DNA from: a virus
DNA length: 45,555 nucleotides
Direction: 5' to 3' (one strand)
IMG/VR virus record: IMGVR_UViG_3300035157_000888
Location: 1 to 45,555 of that record
Notes under the pieces: generated by a model
Database searches by the model: none
Told to the model about the DNA's origin: nothing
Seen by the model: the letters and a program-made list of their open reading frames with translations, nothing else
Shown: positions 9,601 through 16,686 of the stretch, in pieces
Layout of the letters: every line of letters starts with the position of its first letter
Numbering within the stretch: the first letter of the stretch is position 1
Translations under genes and position numbers: made by a program

Positions 9601-10946
9601 ATTAATCTAGCTCTACCAATTAAAGTAGCACCTGATTTAATAGATGCAGTTGCATTAGCTGCCCAGTCATCATAAAATTCAACTATCTGATATGCATCAG
9701 TAACACCATCACCACTAATTTCAGGCCATCCAGTAACATCATAAATTTTCATAAAGTTACCAAGATTGAAATTAATGATACCATTTTGAATAGAATCAAA
9801 ATCTCTTGGTTTCTCTACATCAACATATTGTGGTGTTATAAACTCTGTTCTATATCCTCTAACGTAAGCCTTTCCTGGGGAGACTTCGAGAGCAACCATT
9901 GCTTCATCAGCGACATTTCCATCCTGACTAGTTGTTCCAGCATCATATACACCGTTGTTGAATCCGTCATTTAAATGCTCCCTTGCTTTAGTATTAAAAG
10001 TATCAATAACATAATCTCCAGACTCTTCAAAAGTACGACGAGCCATAGATTTTTCTAATTCACTATATGCTGTCCTTTCAACAAAATTTTCTACAACACT
10101 ATTATTAATTCTTAACAATTCAATGAAGTCTTTATCTGCTTCATCTGTAATAAGTCTCTTAACAAAATTAGTAGATACTTTAAATCTATGAGCACCAGGT
10201 GCAGAATAGTTTGAAGTACCAGCAGCATTATCATTTAGTGACTCATCATCTTCAGGAGTAACAATAGATTCTAATACTTCAAGACCAACCCTGAATGATG
10301 GATTATTACTATATTGTTCAAGAATTAAATAGTTAGAAGGAACATTAACAAAGTGTCCTCTAACAAAGTAGACACCTTCACTAATATATGCTGAAGAACC
10401 TGTAGCAGTTGCATTTACTGGTAACAACTGAGCAAATGGTGTGCCAACCTCAATAAGAGTAGATCCAAATGTTATTTCTTTATCTGATATTAACTGCTCA
10501 TTTAATTGGAAAGTCTTTAATCCAGACTCTGAAGTTGTATCTCCAGAATCAATATACTTAACATATAATGTAATATAACCTTTCTCTGAAGTTTCTGCTG
10601 AAATACTATATAATACCTTTGCTTTAATACCTGTTGTCAGTCCTTCAATTATAGCACCATCTAATTGTGTTCTATATGTTTCAACATCACTACCAAGGAA
10701 TGACTCTTGAAGTAAAATAGCACTAACGTTTAAGTCATAACCAACCTGTCCAGGTATGACCATTGCACCATCTTTAAAGAAGTGCGTACCAACATTCTCG
10801 ACCTGATTCTGTAAGATCGATTGCATTGTTGATAATTCACGAGCCTGTATAGGGAAACCAGGTCGAAACAGCACTCGATAAAAATTCTTATCCTTATCGA
10901 AATCGTCGTAGTAAGGGGTAACGTTTAAATTGGTATTTTGTGCCAT
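3609..10946 (-). CDS. DUF4815-type virion structural protein (2445 aa)
   Basis: The N-terminus (TPYYDDFDKDKNFYRVLFRP, then QARELSTMQSILQNQ) is the DUF4815 signature of T4-like cyanophage tail proteins. The gene follows gp8, where T4 encodes gp9/gp10, so a role joining baseplate and fibres is inferred. Other visible parts: 'TSGA' modules near residues 500-540, 900, 1570 and 1930-1970 (GKTSGARGRVISF type); a conserved central region near 1680 (DPLAQSFIIEKEGGTFLTSV); a 'DEIIKY...RG...AVAHA' module near 2090-2130; and a C-terminal domain from about 2245 (EFITLNDMNQWANPRMV to LIADLRAIALAT) of a type I associate with cyanophage structural proteins. The start lies four bases after the gp8 stop. There is no signal peptide or membrane segment. 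Identity as a large virion protein is secure; its exact baseplate position is inferred. Confidence 0.9.
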   Translation of the reverse strand: MAQNTNLNVTPYYDDFDKDKNFYRVLFRPGFPIQARELSTMQSILQNQVENVGTHFFKDGAMVIPGQVGYDLNVSAILLQESFLGSDVETYRTQLDGAIIEGLTTGIKAKVLYSISAETSEKGYITLYVKYIDSGDTTSESGLKTFQLNEQLISDKEITFGSTLIEVGTPFAQLLPVNATATGSSAYISEGVYFVRGHFVNVPSNYLILEQYSNNPSFRVGLEVLESIVTPEDDESLNDNAAGTSNYSAPGAHRFKVSTNFVKRLITDEADKDFIELLRINNSVVENFVERTAYSELEKSMARRTFEESGDYVIDTFNTKAREHLNDGFNNGVYDAGTTSQDGNVADEAMVALEVSPGKAYVRGYRTEFITPQYVDVEKPRDFDSIQNGIINFNLGNFMKIYDVTGWPEISGDGVTDAYQIVEFYDDWAANATASIKSGATLIGRARLIQLQKAVTSTASTNPFGGSGPIDGVYDMWFFDPQMWTALNITNPGTFTVGMRVVGKTSGSYGYVASIGAGTHYIYLEQVTGGFTNGEILEVDGRVYGTLEAAWTYNITDARSVFGKIAGTNNVRFGANLILNDAKAIEASTINVDDTTDDEITGFRTRFDKDLRPGDVVTPVISNSEGNNTHRILRVDPTAIGVTAQNKKTSVAAADVIFNYDEETAKIDGTLKVGTVADGDYGELVRMRPFVFQKDYQNGELSFDLPQDVMKDISDESFFVYRNFASKTVTTGSITFTLPETEAFAAMASEHYVLTVIADGGDTTWTNGMNIDVDSQADAGNLVISFGAQNQSFSIAGLGQVATVTLTALISKNTVTKKLKTASKMQALKVYKTNDNVDVQQTGLVYSSLYGTRVQDGDISLGINDVYKIHAIYESYDENDASPPYLTLTESVFFGTGKLVVGKTSGARGRVISFQNTTQKLYYVAINEIPFLNGEIVEGYDAANDPITGIIDDDEDSIFLGSKVITDEFELEAGMRTNFYDVSRLTRPGGTVPPNRRLLVIFDYFIHEASGDYFSAESYSGITFKEIPNYKLDGSIKYIRDQIDFRPAVKELRNGTGTISAPYYVNCTTFDYNSRVFTTAGGSGASTVFDIMQVNSSFRADYSWYLPRVDKLYLSHDGDLRVAKGVSGKFLIPPQPVQNSMLLANIEYKPYVFDPERDIIIKPEVIRRYTMKDIGDIETRLTNVEYYTSLSMLESQADNTKTYDENGFDRLKNGYVVDDFTDHTIGDVLNVDYKCSLDFREGQLRPQHYTTNVGLQYSASDSTNVVRTEGNVLMLPYIEEALVQQPYASRTENVNPFNVFTFIGRIDLQPASDDWVDIERLPARVENIEGDFSAVSRDMQVDQNGFAPIQWGSWQTNWTGETLTSSSQQQSTSGTYGIGRQLGRAGHGQRTQGLFYLHERRTFRVVNNQARQGIRSKVVPKIERKSLGDTILSTSTIPWIRSRNVGFNVFRLKPRTRFYGFFDGVAVTPYITPKVIEIIKNSTTDARTNETPFVVGETVVGQNSKCQLKVVAPNDGYTTNPYGKGTETLPETYASQTEYLNHDITAISETVSPDYFGNMQVGEVLVGQTSGARCVVRERRLLTDNVGNIQGTLFIPSPKNDANPRWATGTRSFRFTTSDTNSTMSGAVDSSAQTNYTASGTTQTVQENILAIKNAEIVQDTVSEERVVETTRTEERQIGWYDPLAQSFIIEKEGGTFLTSVEIYFQTKDTNIPISMQIRTMVNGYPSKSILPFSDVTINPEQVEISESAAVPTKFTFRAPVYIKSSTEYCFVLLSDSNEYKVWISRMGDVDVTGTRTISEQPYAGVLFKSQNASTWTADQYEDLKFSIYRAEFTQNTGTAVLTNTAQGKGNGGIHRLINNPIQTLKPKTSLTLPTGSNYTFSLGARLKQVTTGALATVLDHNTTPDPDTLTVNEVSGNWLVGSATTYMITSSQTNATISTSGVSGTFEAGDVVTGGTSGAVGEVVSWDAAGNSLVLNYVTKAFTATETITEPGGATAVAASINYTGDSIGAYLTAAPTFAASEKEVLVYHRNHCMHNRTNNVKVEGLISEIGDTVLTGSLTDSATSIAVEATGGNFHKIINGVAISDSNPGYLKIGDEIIKYSAISNDGKTITVATSGRGAAETTAVAHAVDDIVECYNLDGIPLTELNKTHTSISCPWLDTYMLHTTSIASGGIRAGGGNVYASQNVQFETLTPQVSVMDLPETTIAARINTTSATSIGNGSTTQDQASFVNDGAYEFITLNDMNQWANPRMVCSDVNESAKLSGAKSLTLKVDMVTEKTHLSPVVDLDRCSLITTSNRINKWPGGPNAYGQQADIDTSQDVSVLPYGDQNDAVYITRLARLIKESRSLRVDFQMSRPPEAEVRLYYRVFSNGSNDGLDSVGWTLMPAPLQYDSAPSEEILWKDFYYEVSGLNFNAFQLKIVMRSTNQARVPLIADLRAIALAT

Positions 10947-10950
10947 TCGT

Positions 10951-12483
10951 TTAGAACTCGATTACGATTTTAATGTCTTCTACTTGGTCGTTTGCACGAC
11001 TAATTGAGCGTCTGTTATCTATGTAGACCACTTGTCCAGTGCTATATCTGATTTCAGACTTCGCATAACCATTATTAAATTTCATTCCAAGATCATACTC
11101 AGTATTATTGATTGTCCTAGAAGAAGTATTAGGTACAGTTGGGAAGTTAACATCTGGTTGCCCTGCAGCACCTGATGTAGCACCATTAATGGGGTTAGAC
11201 CCATCAAATTCATTCAACGTACCAGTAACTTCTGGAAAAATACCATCAACGTTATTTTGATAATACTTGAGAAGTTTTGTTGTTGCATTCCATGAAATAA
11301 CTCTTCCACGTGCAGTAACATTAACACCACCAACAATTCTAGATTGTGTGATAATTTCATCAGGGATGTAATTACCTTGGAAAGTAGGTGGGAAAATAAC
11401 CGCTTTAGTTCCTGAAACTGTTAGATCAGAAATCAATTCAGATGTACCAAACTTAAGAGGGTTTGTAATTAAACCAATTCTTCGGTAATCGTTATCAATT
11501 GGGAAGTCACCTGCACCCTCATCATATGAGAGTTTAGCATTAATCATAGCTCTATATCCACCCATCTCAATGACTGGATCGTAACCATGACCACCTGGAG
11601 GTGGAATTATGACATCAACTTCAGCGTTTGTTCCTGTGCCGATTCCTGTAATAGTATCAACACTGATTTTACCAAATGTATATCCAGTACCTCCAGAGGT
11701 TACTGTTGCAGAGATGACTTTACCACCATCTATAACAATAGAAACTCTAGCACCTGTGCCATCACCGTTAATAGACACATTGTCATATGTACCATTATTG
11801 TAACCAGCACCAGCAGCATTGATTACAACGGTATCAATTTCTCCACTAACAGCATTTGTTCTTACAGCATCATTAATGAAAACAGGCATGTAATCATTAG
11901 AGAAAAACTTCAAAACAGAAGCCACGGGAATGGTATAAAGATACTTCCAACGATAACCATCACCAGTAGTAATAATAGAAGTCGAAGTACCAGTCGGCTC
12001 AACCGTTGACGGTTTACCATTTGGATCCGAGGGAGAAGTGCCATTGTAGATACATTTATATACTTGATACTGTGAGTTCACAACATAAAAGTCGGAATCA
12101 TACAGTTTAGTAGCACCAGAAGATGCAGTCTTACTAGGTGAGTAATCGTGACGATACATGTCATAGGTAAAACCTAGACCACCTGTAGTCTGCTCTGGAG
12201 AAACCCAGTCAATTCGTCTTACAACCTGCACAACGTCAGAAGCCAAGACCCTTTTCAAAGAAATCATATCATCATATGCTGATGAAAATTCTTGGAAAGA
12301 ATCTACTGCTTGGGGTGGGTTGTTTTCATCATCCCACGATTGTGGTCTGCCGATAAAAATGTATAGACGATCTCTAGAAGCTCCAGCATCACTATCACTC
12401 TGGGTCGCAACTGGACCTTCGAGTGCTTTAATAAATTTCTGTGCAGAAAAAATTCTAAATTGATCAGTTAGTAATGCTGCCAT
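10951..12483 (-). CDS. 8: Baseplate wedge subunit gp8
   Basis: Homologue of T4 gp8, a baseplate wedge component. The C-terminus (GQVVYIDNRRSISRANDQVE ahead of DIKIVIEF) lines up with the gp8 ending (..MIYMENRPPIIMAMDQTEEINILFTF), and the internal YRRIGLITNPLKF matches gp8 YRQISIITNPL. The N-terminus (FRIFSAQKFIKAL, IFIGRPQSWDDENNPP) matches the gp8 FRTEKMLNF / ITFGRSEPW region. At 510 residues it is much longer than T4 gp8 (334). The extra length is a Gly-rich GSGYT-type repeat at about residues 210-300 and a 'TSGA'-like segment (ARGRVISWNATTKLLKYYQN) between ITNPL and the C-terminal motif. A late promoter precedes it, and AGGA sits just before the ATG. The next gene starts four bases after its stop. 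Confidence 0.92.
   Translation of the reverse strand: MAALLTDQFRIFSAQKFIKALEGPVATQSDSDAGASRDRLYIFIGRPQSWDDENNPPQAVDSFQEFSSAYDDMISLKRVLASDVVQVVRRIDWVSPEQTTGGLGFTYDMYRHDYSPSKTASSGATKLYDSDFYVVNSQYQVYKCIYNGTSPSDPNGKPSTVEPTGTSTSIITTGDGYRWKYLYTIPVASVLKFFSNDYMPVFINDAVRTNAVSGEIDTVVINAAGAGYNNGTYDNVSINGDGTGARVSIVIDGGKVISATVTSGGTGYTFGKISVDTITGIGTGTNAEVDVIIPPPGGHGYDPVIEMGGYRAMINAKLSYDEGAGDFPIDNDYRRIGLITNPLKFGTSELISDLTVSGTKAVIFPPTFQGNYIPDEIITQSRIVGGVNVTARGRVISWNATTKLLKYYQNNVDGIFPEVTGTLNEFDGSNPINGATSGAAGQPDVNFPTVPNTSSRTINNTEYDLGMKFNNGYAKSEIRYSTGQVVYIDNRRSISRANDQVEDIKIVIEF
11590..11850 (-). repeat. GSGYT-type Gly-rich repeats inserted in gp8
   Basis: Residues of about 212-299 of gp8 contain consecutive units (VVINAAGAGYNNGTYDNVSI, then ISATVTSGGTGYTFGKISV) of the same kind of short beta repeat found in the 1382-residue and 7860-residue proteins. 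T4 gp8 has no counterpart at this place. The unit is roughly 30-40 residues with core (I/V)xxxGxGYTxxPxVxIxGxGxGAxAxAxV. Confidence 0.75.
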
Positions 12484-12519
12484 TTCCTACGATATATAAA
12501 GATTTGGTATCCTCTTGTT

Positions 12520-12527
12520 TATTTATC
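12520..12527 (-). promoter_or_regulatory. T4-like late promoter (GATAAATA) for gp8
   Basis: The minus strand reads CTGATAAATAAAC in the 50-base gap between the stop of the 1382-residue gene and the gp8 start, about 37 bases upstream of the gp8 ATG. It matches the T4 late core apart from its first base. Confidence 0.7.
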
Positions 12528-12533
12528 AGACTT

Positions 12534-15500
12534 TTAGGATCTAATTTGTGTCTGATACTCAATAGACTTGATTTTATAAGATGCTCCACCATTACCAACG
12601 ATGTTTTCACCGCTAGTAATTGCTTGCAATATTGCTCCAGCTCCAGTGGTATCTCCACCACCATTGGTTACAGTTATGGTTGGATGTAAGTTATAAGTGC
12701 CATCTACATATGGAACAATTCCATATCCACCATTAGTAATAGTTACAGAGGCAATTTGGTCTCCAGCAGTAGTCATATTAACTGTTCCTGTTGCTTGGAT
12801 ATCACCAATATCCTCAACTGCAATAGTAGGAACTTGAGTGTAATCAGCTCCAGGATCCAGTACAATAAAGTCAGTTACAGTTCCTTTCTCTGAGAATGAA
12901 TACAACTTACCATTAACACCCTTGTTAACATCACCAGTATCAAATGGGACAATATCCTTTACAGTTAATACACTTCTAGCATTATCCCAAGAAACTACTG
13001 TTGCTTGAATTTGGGAGTATTGTCCAGTAACAACTTCATTAACACTAAAGTTTAATCCATTACCGTAAAGAGGATCAACGGTAATTTCAACTATAGCAGC
13101 ATGAGGTCGGCCTTCATTAAGAGCACCTGCTTCAATAACAGTTGCAAACTTAAGTGGAGTAGATCCATCCTTAAGACTTTCTCCCACCTGGAATAAAGTA
13201 GTATTTTGTCCACCTTGTGTTTCTTCAACACCATAAAGAGAACTATGAATACCACCATCAAGACTTATTTGATTGACATACGCAGTTCCAGTATTTACAA
13301 GATCTGGTATACCATCTCCTAGACCCTCTAATTCATCATCATCTTCAAATTTTCTGTCTTGTAAAACTGTAATTGGAACAGTTAAAGCTGTAATATTATC
13401 ACCAGTAGATGTTAATATCACATGTGGTTGGAATGAAGAACTTGCACTTCCAGGAGTACCAGCATCAAATTGCACAATTGTATCTTCTGTAGAAGGTATA
13501 CCAGCATCAATAAATGCCAATTCATCAACTTCAAAAGTTACCAATAATTCTCTATTAAATGGATTCCAATCATAAACCTTAGCAATTTTATTATTAGAGT
13601 TTTCAATACTTCTTATAACTCTATCACCAACACTATATGTGTATGTTGATACTTGATTTTCATCATTTTGTCCAGTATCTAAAACAACCCTTTGGTCATA
13701 TCTAAAGTTTACTCCTCTAGTTAAACCTGTAAATTTTTGTGGTCCTTTTGATGCATAACTAATAGTTTCCTGATCAATTATAATCGATCCTGATCCAGGG
13801 AAAGCACCAGTAGACCTTACATATATTGTATCATCAGAAGCAGTAACTTCTTTCAATAATCCAGTTAAGAAGAATGATTCTGATGCTTGAGACTGTCTTG
13901 CTCTTGCTTTTCTCTTTAAATCAACAAGTTTCTGGAAAATTACATTAGGTTCAGTTGTATACCCTCCACCAGGATCAATAATGTCAACACCAATAACAGA
14001 ACCTTGAGAGATTCTTGCAACAGCTTTTGCTCCTAATCCTCCTCCACCTGTAATTAAAATATAAGGAGCTTCAGCATAAAATTCTCCTGGATCAACTACA
14101 CTTATATTAGTTAGTTTTCCTGTAACATCTATAGATGCAGCTCCAGTTGCCCCTTGACCACCGCCACCTTCAAAAATAAGAGATGGTGGAGTTAAGAAAT
14201 TTCTTCCATCAGTTAATAATGTTAAACCAGTAACAGTTTGGACAGTTGGTGTAACTGTTGCTCCAGTACCTTCTCCACCAAGTATTGTTGCTTGAGTAGG
14301 ACCGAAGTATCCATCTCCAGTTTTAACCATTTTAATAAAATCAATTGCACCATCATTAACATTAACTTTACCTTCAGCACCAAAAGGAAATTCTGATGCA
14401 ACAGTAGGTAATGTATCTCCTTCAAATATTGGAGCTCCATAAAGTTTTGGACCTACAACATATGGATATACAGGATTGCCACTACCATCTTCAGTCATGA
14501 AATAGCAATATGTGCCATTAGGATATTCTGGAGTTGAAGCAAAAATACCGTTTTGTTCATCAAGTAATCCAAGACCTTCTTCATATATGTAATCTTGTGT
14601 GAAATCACCCATTACATATCCATTATTAACTAAACGATATCCAACCTCTGTGCCACTATATGAGAATGCATATATGACTGTTGGTGCATCTACTTTCGAT
14701 TCATATTGAATAGATCTTGTAGTAGCAGTAGTAAATCCACTAATATATGATTGATACTGTACTTCTAATCCATTAATAAAATATTTTACTCCACTAGAAA
14801 AAACATAACTGGTGTCACCAATATCTGTAGATTGTCCTGTAGAATGCCAACCATCTTCAGTAGTACTAAACAATCCTATGTAACCATCATTTGATGCATC
14901 ATCTAAATTGAATGTATATGTCTTCCCTCTATCAAGATTTAAAACTTCTAATAATTGTCCACCAATTAAAAACTTTCCATTAGAAACAGTTATTGTATGT
15001 GAAACACTGCCAGTTGTTGTTTGTGCAGGTCTATTACCATCAACTTCAACACCAGTCTTCAATCTAAATGAAGATGTCATTCTTCCTATAGTAGTGTTAT
15101 TAGTATATCCATAAGGTCCATATATTGGATATCCATCAAATGACATTCCTAAAATTTTAGAATGTCCATTAGCATGTCTACTGTAATCTGGTGTTCCACC
15201 ATCATCATAAAAATCAGTTATGTAATAATCGTTTGGAAGAGGATCATTATCAATCTCTGAATCAAATGTTATATACCCTTCATTACCAGTATAACCAGAC
15301 ATGTGAGTATGATAAGCACAATAATAATAAATTCTTGATGTTTCATCAGCGTTCATTATGAACAATGCCTGATATTCATTCTCATAATCTGCAGCAGGTG
15401 CTCCTGATGCTCCAGTGCTATTGTAATATACAGCACCAGCATTATGAGTACCATCAGCAGTTGTACTAAATCTCATAGGATGAGACATTGGTGCTTGATT

Positions 15501-16682
15501 AGAAGCATCACTTTGATCCCAAATAATCAAATAATTTCTTTGAACTTTAATATCTTCTGGTGCAAAATAATATTCTCCAGGAGTAAAGTTACCAAATTCA
15601 GCAGCATCTGGACCAAACTCAATATAAAAAATACCAGTTGGAAAAGCTAATGGATCTCCAGAAATTGTAAAATAGAATCCATTAGATCCGATAATTCTAT
15701 CATTACGATTAAATGTTCCACCAACCAATCTTAAATATACTCTTGTGCAAACTCCACTACCATCTCTAACAACTTTTGCAACTTCTGCAACTCCATCACC
15801 ATTAATAACACTTACTGTTCTTCCAACTTCTATTGGTGTACCACCATTATTTTCTTCTGTGCTGACTACATTCAGCATTATATTATCAATTTCTGTTTTT
15901 ACTTTCCAAGTAAATGGTCTTATAAATCCATTTTCAAATGCACCATTATCCTGTGCAAGTTGATTAATTAATTTACTAGACTGATAATAATATTGTTGAG
16001 TATCTATAACACCATCAAATTCATCAGATGATTTGAGATAACCATGTTTTACTGTATCAATATCAAAATTGGTTGGTGCTCCACCCAATGCTCCCCATTC
16101 TGGTGTATGTAATAGAACACCATTAGCCATTACACCTACTGCTTTATTTCTTTGAAATTCTCTTAATTCAGGATTTGGAACTTCTTTACCACCTCTATAG
16201 ATGAATTGTTGATTGAAAGTATCATCTGTTAAAGTAGATCCACCACCAGGAACTCTTAGGTTTTCAGTTGTAATATTGGAAGGTTTTGGATCACCATCTG
16301 TTTGTATTGTTAACCTATCTGTATCTGTAGCAAAGGTACCAGTAGTACTAGAATTTGGATTAGATTGCCATATTCTATTAACATCAAAAGAAGTTACAAC
16401 ATTAGGTGTATCTTGTAAAGGAGTTATAGAAACACGCAATGGATCATAACCCAATCCAGGTTCTAAAACCCGTACATGAATAATTTTACCAGAGTCATCA
16501 TCAATAATTGGATATAATAACGCTTCTTCTGTAGGAGTACCACAACCAGTAATTGTAAGTCTAGGTGGATCTGCACTTTCGTATTCCTTACCCCCTTCAA
16601 TTACTTTGACTGCTTTTATGCCAAAGACTTTATTGAATAAAGGCTCAATTACTGCTCCAGATCCAGGTACTGTTCTTGCCAT
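12534..16682 (-). CDS. Large virion protein with cupredoxin-like and YHYH-like domains (1382 aa)
   Basis: The N-terminus (MARTVPGSGAVIEPLFNKVF, then SADPPRLTITGCGTPTEEAL) resembles, from memory, structural proteins of T4-like cyanophages. Residues of about 385-470 resemble a cupredoxin: His400 in SHPMRFS and a C-x2-H-x2-M motif at about 455-461 (YYYCAYHTHMSG). Residues of about 510-750 form a YHYH-like domain (MSFDGYPIYGPYGY, then GTYCYFMTEDGSGNPVYPYV). Residues of about 780-920 are Gly-rich GSGYT repeats. Further on are a RG-type module (QETISYASKGPQKFTGLTRG) and a 'TSGA'-like module (QIQATVVSWDNARSVLTVKD). The start is four bases downstream of the 408-residue gene, so the two are probably co-transcribed from the promoter at 17933-17940. 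No signal peptide is seen. A baseplate-associated structural role is inferred from context; function is unknown. Confidence 0.88.
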   Translation of the reverse strand: MARTVPGSGAVIEPLFNKVFGIKAVKVIEGGKEYESADPPRLTITGCGTPTEEALLYPIIDDDSGKIIHVRVLEPGLGYDPLRVSITPLQDTPNVVTSFDVNRIWQSNPNSSTTGTFATDTDRLTIQTDGDPKPSNITTENLRVPGGGSTLTDDTFNQQFIYRGGKEVPNPELREFQRNKAVGVMANGVLLHTPEWGALGGAPTNFDIDTVKHGYLKSSDEFDGVIDTQQYYYQSSKLINQLAQDNGAFENGFIRPFTWKVKTEIDNIMLNVVSTEENNGGTPIEVGRTVSVINGDGVAEVAKVVRDGSGVCTRVYLRLVGGTFNRNDRIIGSNGFYFTISGDPLAFPTGIFYIEFGPDAAEFGNFTPGEYYFAPEDIKVQRNYLIIWDQSDASNQAPMSHPMRFSTTADGTHNAGAVYYNSTGASGAPAADYENEYQALFIMNADETSRIYYYCAYHTHMSGYTGNEGYITFDSEIDNDPLPNDYYITDFYDDGGTPDYSRHANGHSKILGMSFDGYPIYGPYGYTNNTTIGRMTSSFRLKTGVEVDGNRPAQTTTGSVSHTITVSNGKFLIGGQLLEVLNLDRGKTYTFNLDDASNDGYIGLFSTTEDGWHSTGQSTDIGDTSYVFSSGVKYFINGLEVQYQSYISGFTTATTRSIQYESKVDAPTVIYAFSYSGTEVGYRLVNNGYVMGDFTQDYIYEEGLGLLDEQNGIFASTPEYPNGTYCYFMTEDGSGNPVYPYVVGPKLYGAPIFEGDTLPTVASEFPFGAEGKVNVNDGAIDFIKMVKTGDGYFGPTQATILGGEGTGATVTPTVQTVTGLTLLTDGRNFLTPPSLIFEGGGGQGATGAASIDVTGKLTNISVVDPGEFYAEAPYILITGGGGLGAKAVARISQGSVIGVDIIDPGGGYTTEPNVIFQKLVDLKRKARARQSQASESFFLTGLLKEVTASDDTIYVRSTGAFPGSGSIIIDQETISYASKGPQKFTGLTRGVNFRYDQRVVLDTGQNDENQVSTYTYSVGDRVIRSIENSNNKIAKVYDWNPFNRELLVTFEVDELAFIDAGIPSTEDTIVQFDAGTPGSASSSFQPHVILTSTGDNITALTVPITVLQDRKFEDDDELEGLGDGIPDLVNTGTAYVNQISLDGGIHSSLYGVEETQGGQNTTLFQVGESLKDGSTPLKFATVIEAGALNEGRPHAAIVEITVDPLYGNGLNFSVNEVVTGQYSQIQATVVSWDNARSVLTVKDIVPFDTGDVNKGVNGKLYSFSEKGTVTDFIVLDPGADYTQVPTIAVEDIGDIQATGTVNMTTAGDQIASVTITNGGYGIVPYVDGTYNLHPTITVTNGGGDTTGAGAILQAITSGENIVGNGGASYKIKSIEYQTQIRS
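13920..14345 (-). repeat. GSGYT-type Gly-rich repeats in the 1382-residue protein
   Basis: About four units at residues 780-920 of the product, including GLTLLTDGRNFLTPPSLIFE, LTNISVVDPGEFYAEAPYIL and VIGVDIIDPGGGYTTEPNVI, each followed by a GGGGxGAxAxA stretch. They are the same unit type as in gp8 and the 7860-residue protein. Confidence 0.8.
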
Positions 16683-16686
16683 TTAA

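Noticed and set aside
11587-12009. Plus-strand open frame of 140 codons inside gp8
   Set aside because: It lies fully antisense to a well-supported gp8 homologue, has a low-complexity Asn/Ser/Thr-rich product and no promoter or ribosome binding site of note.
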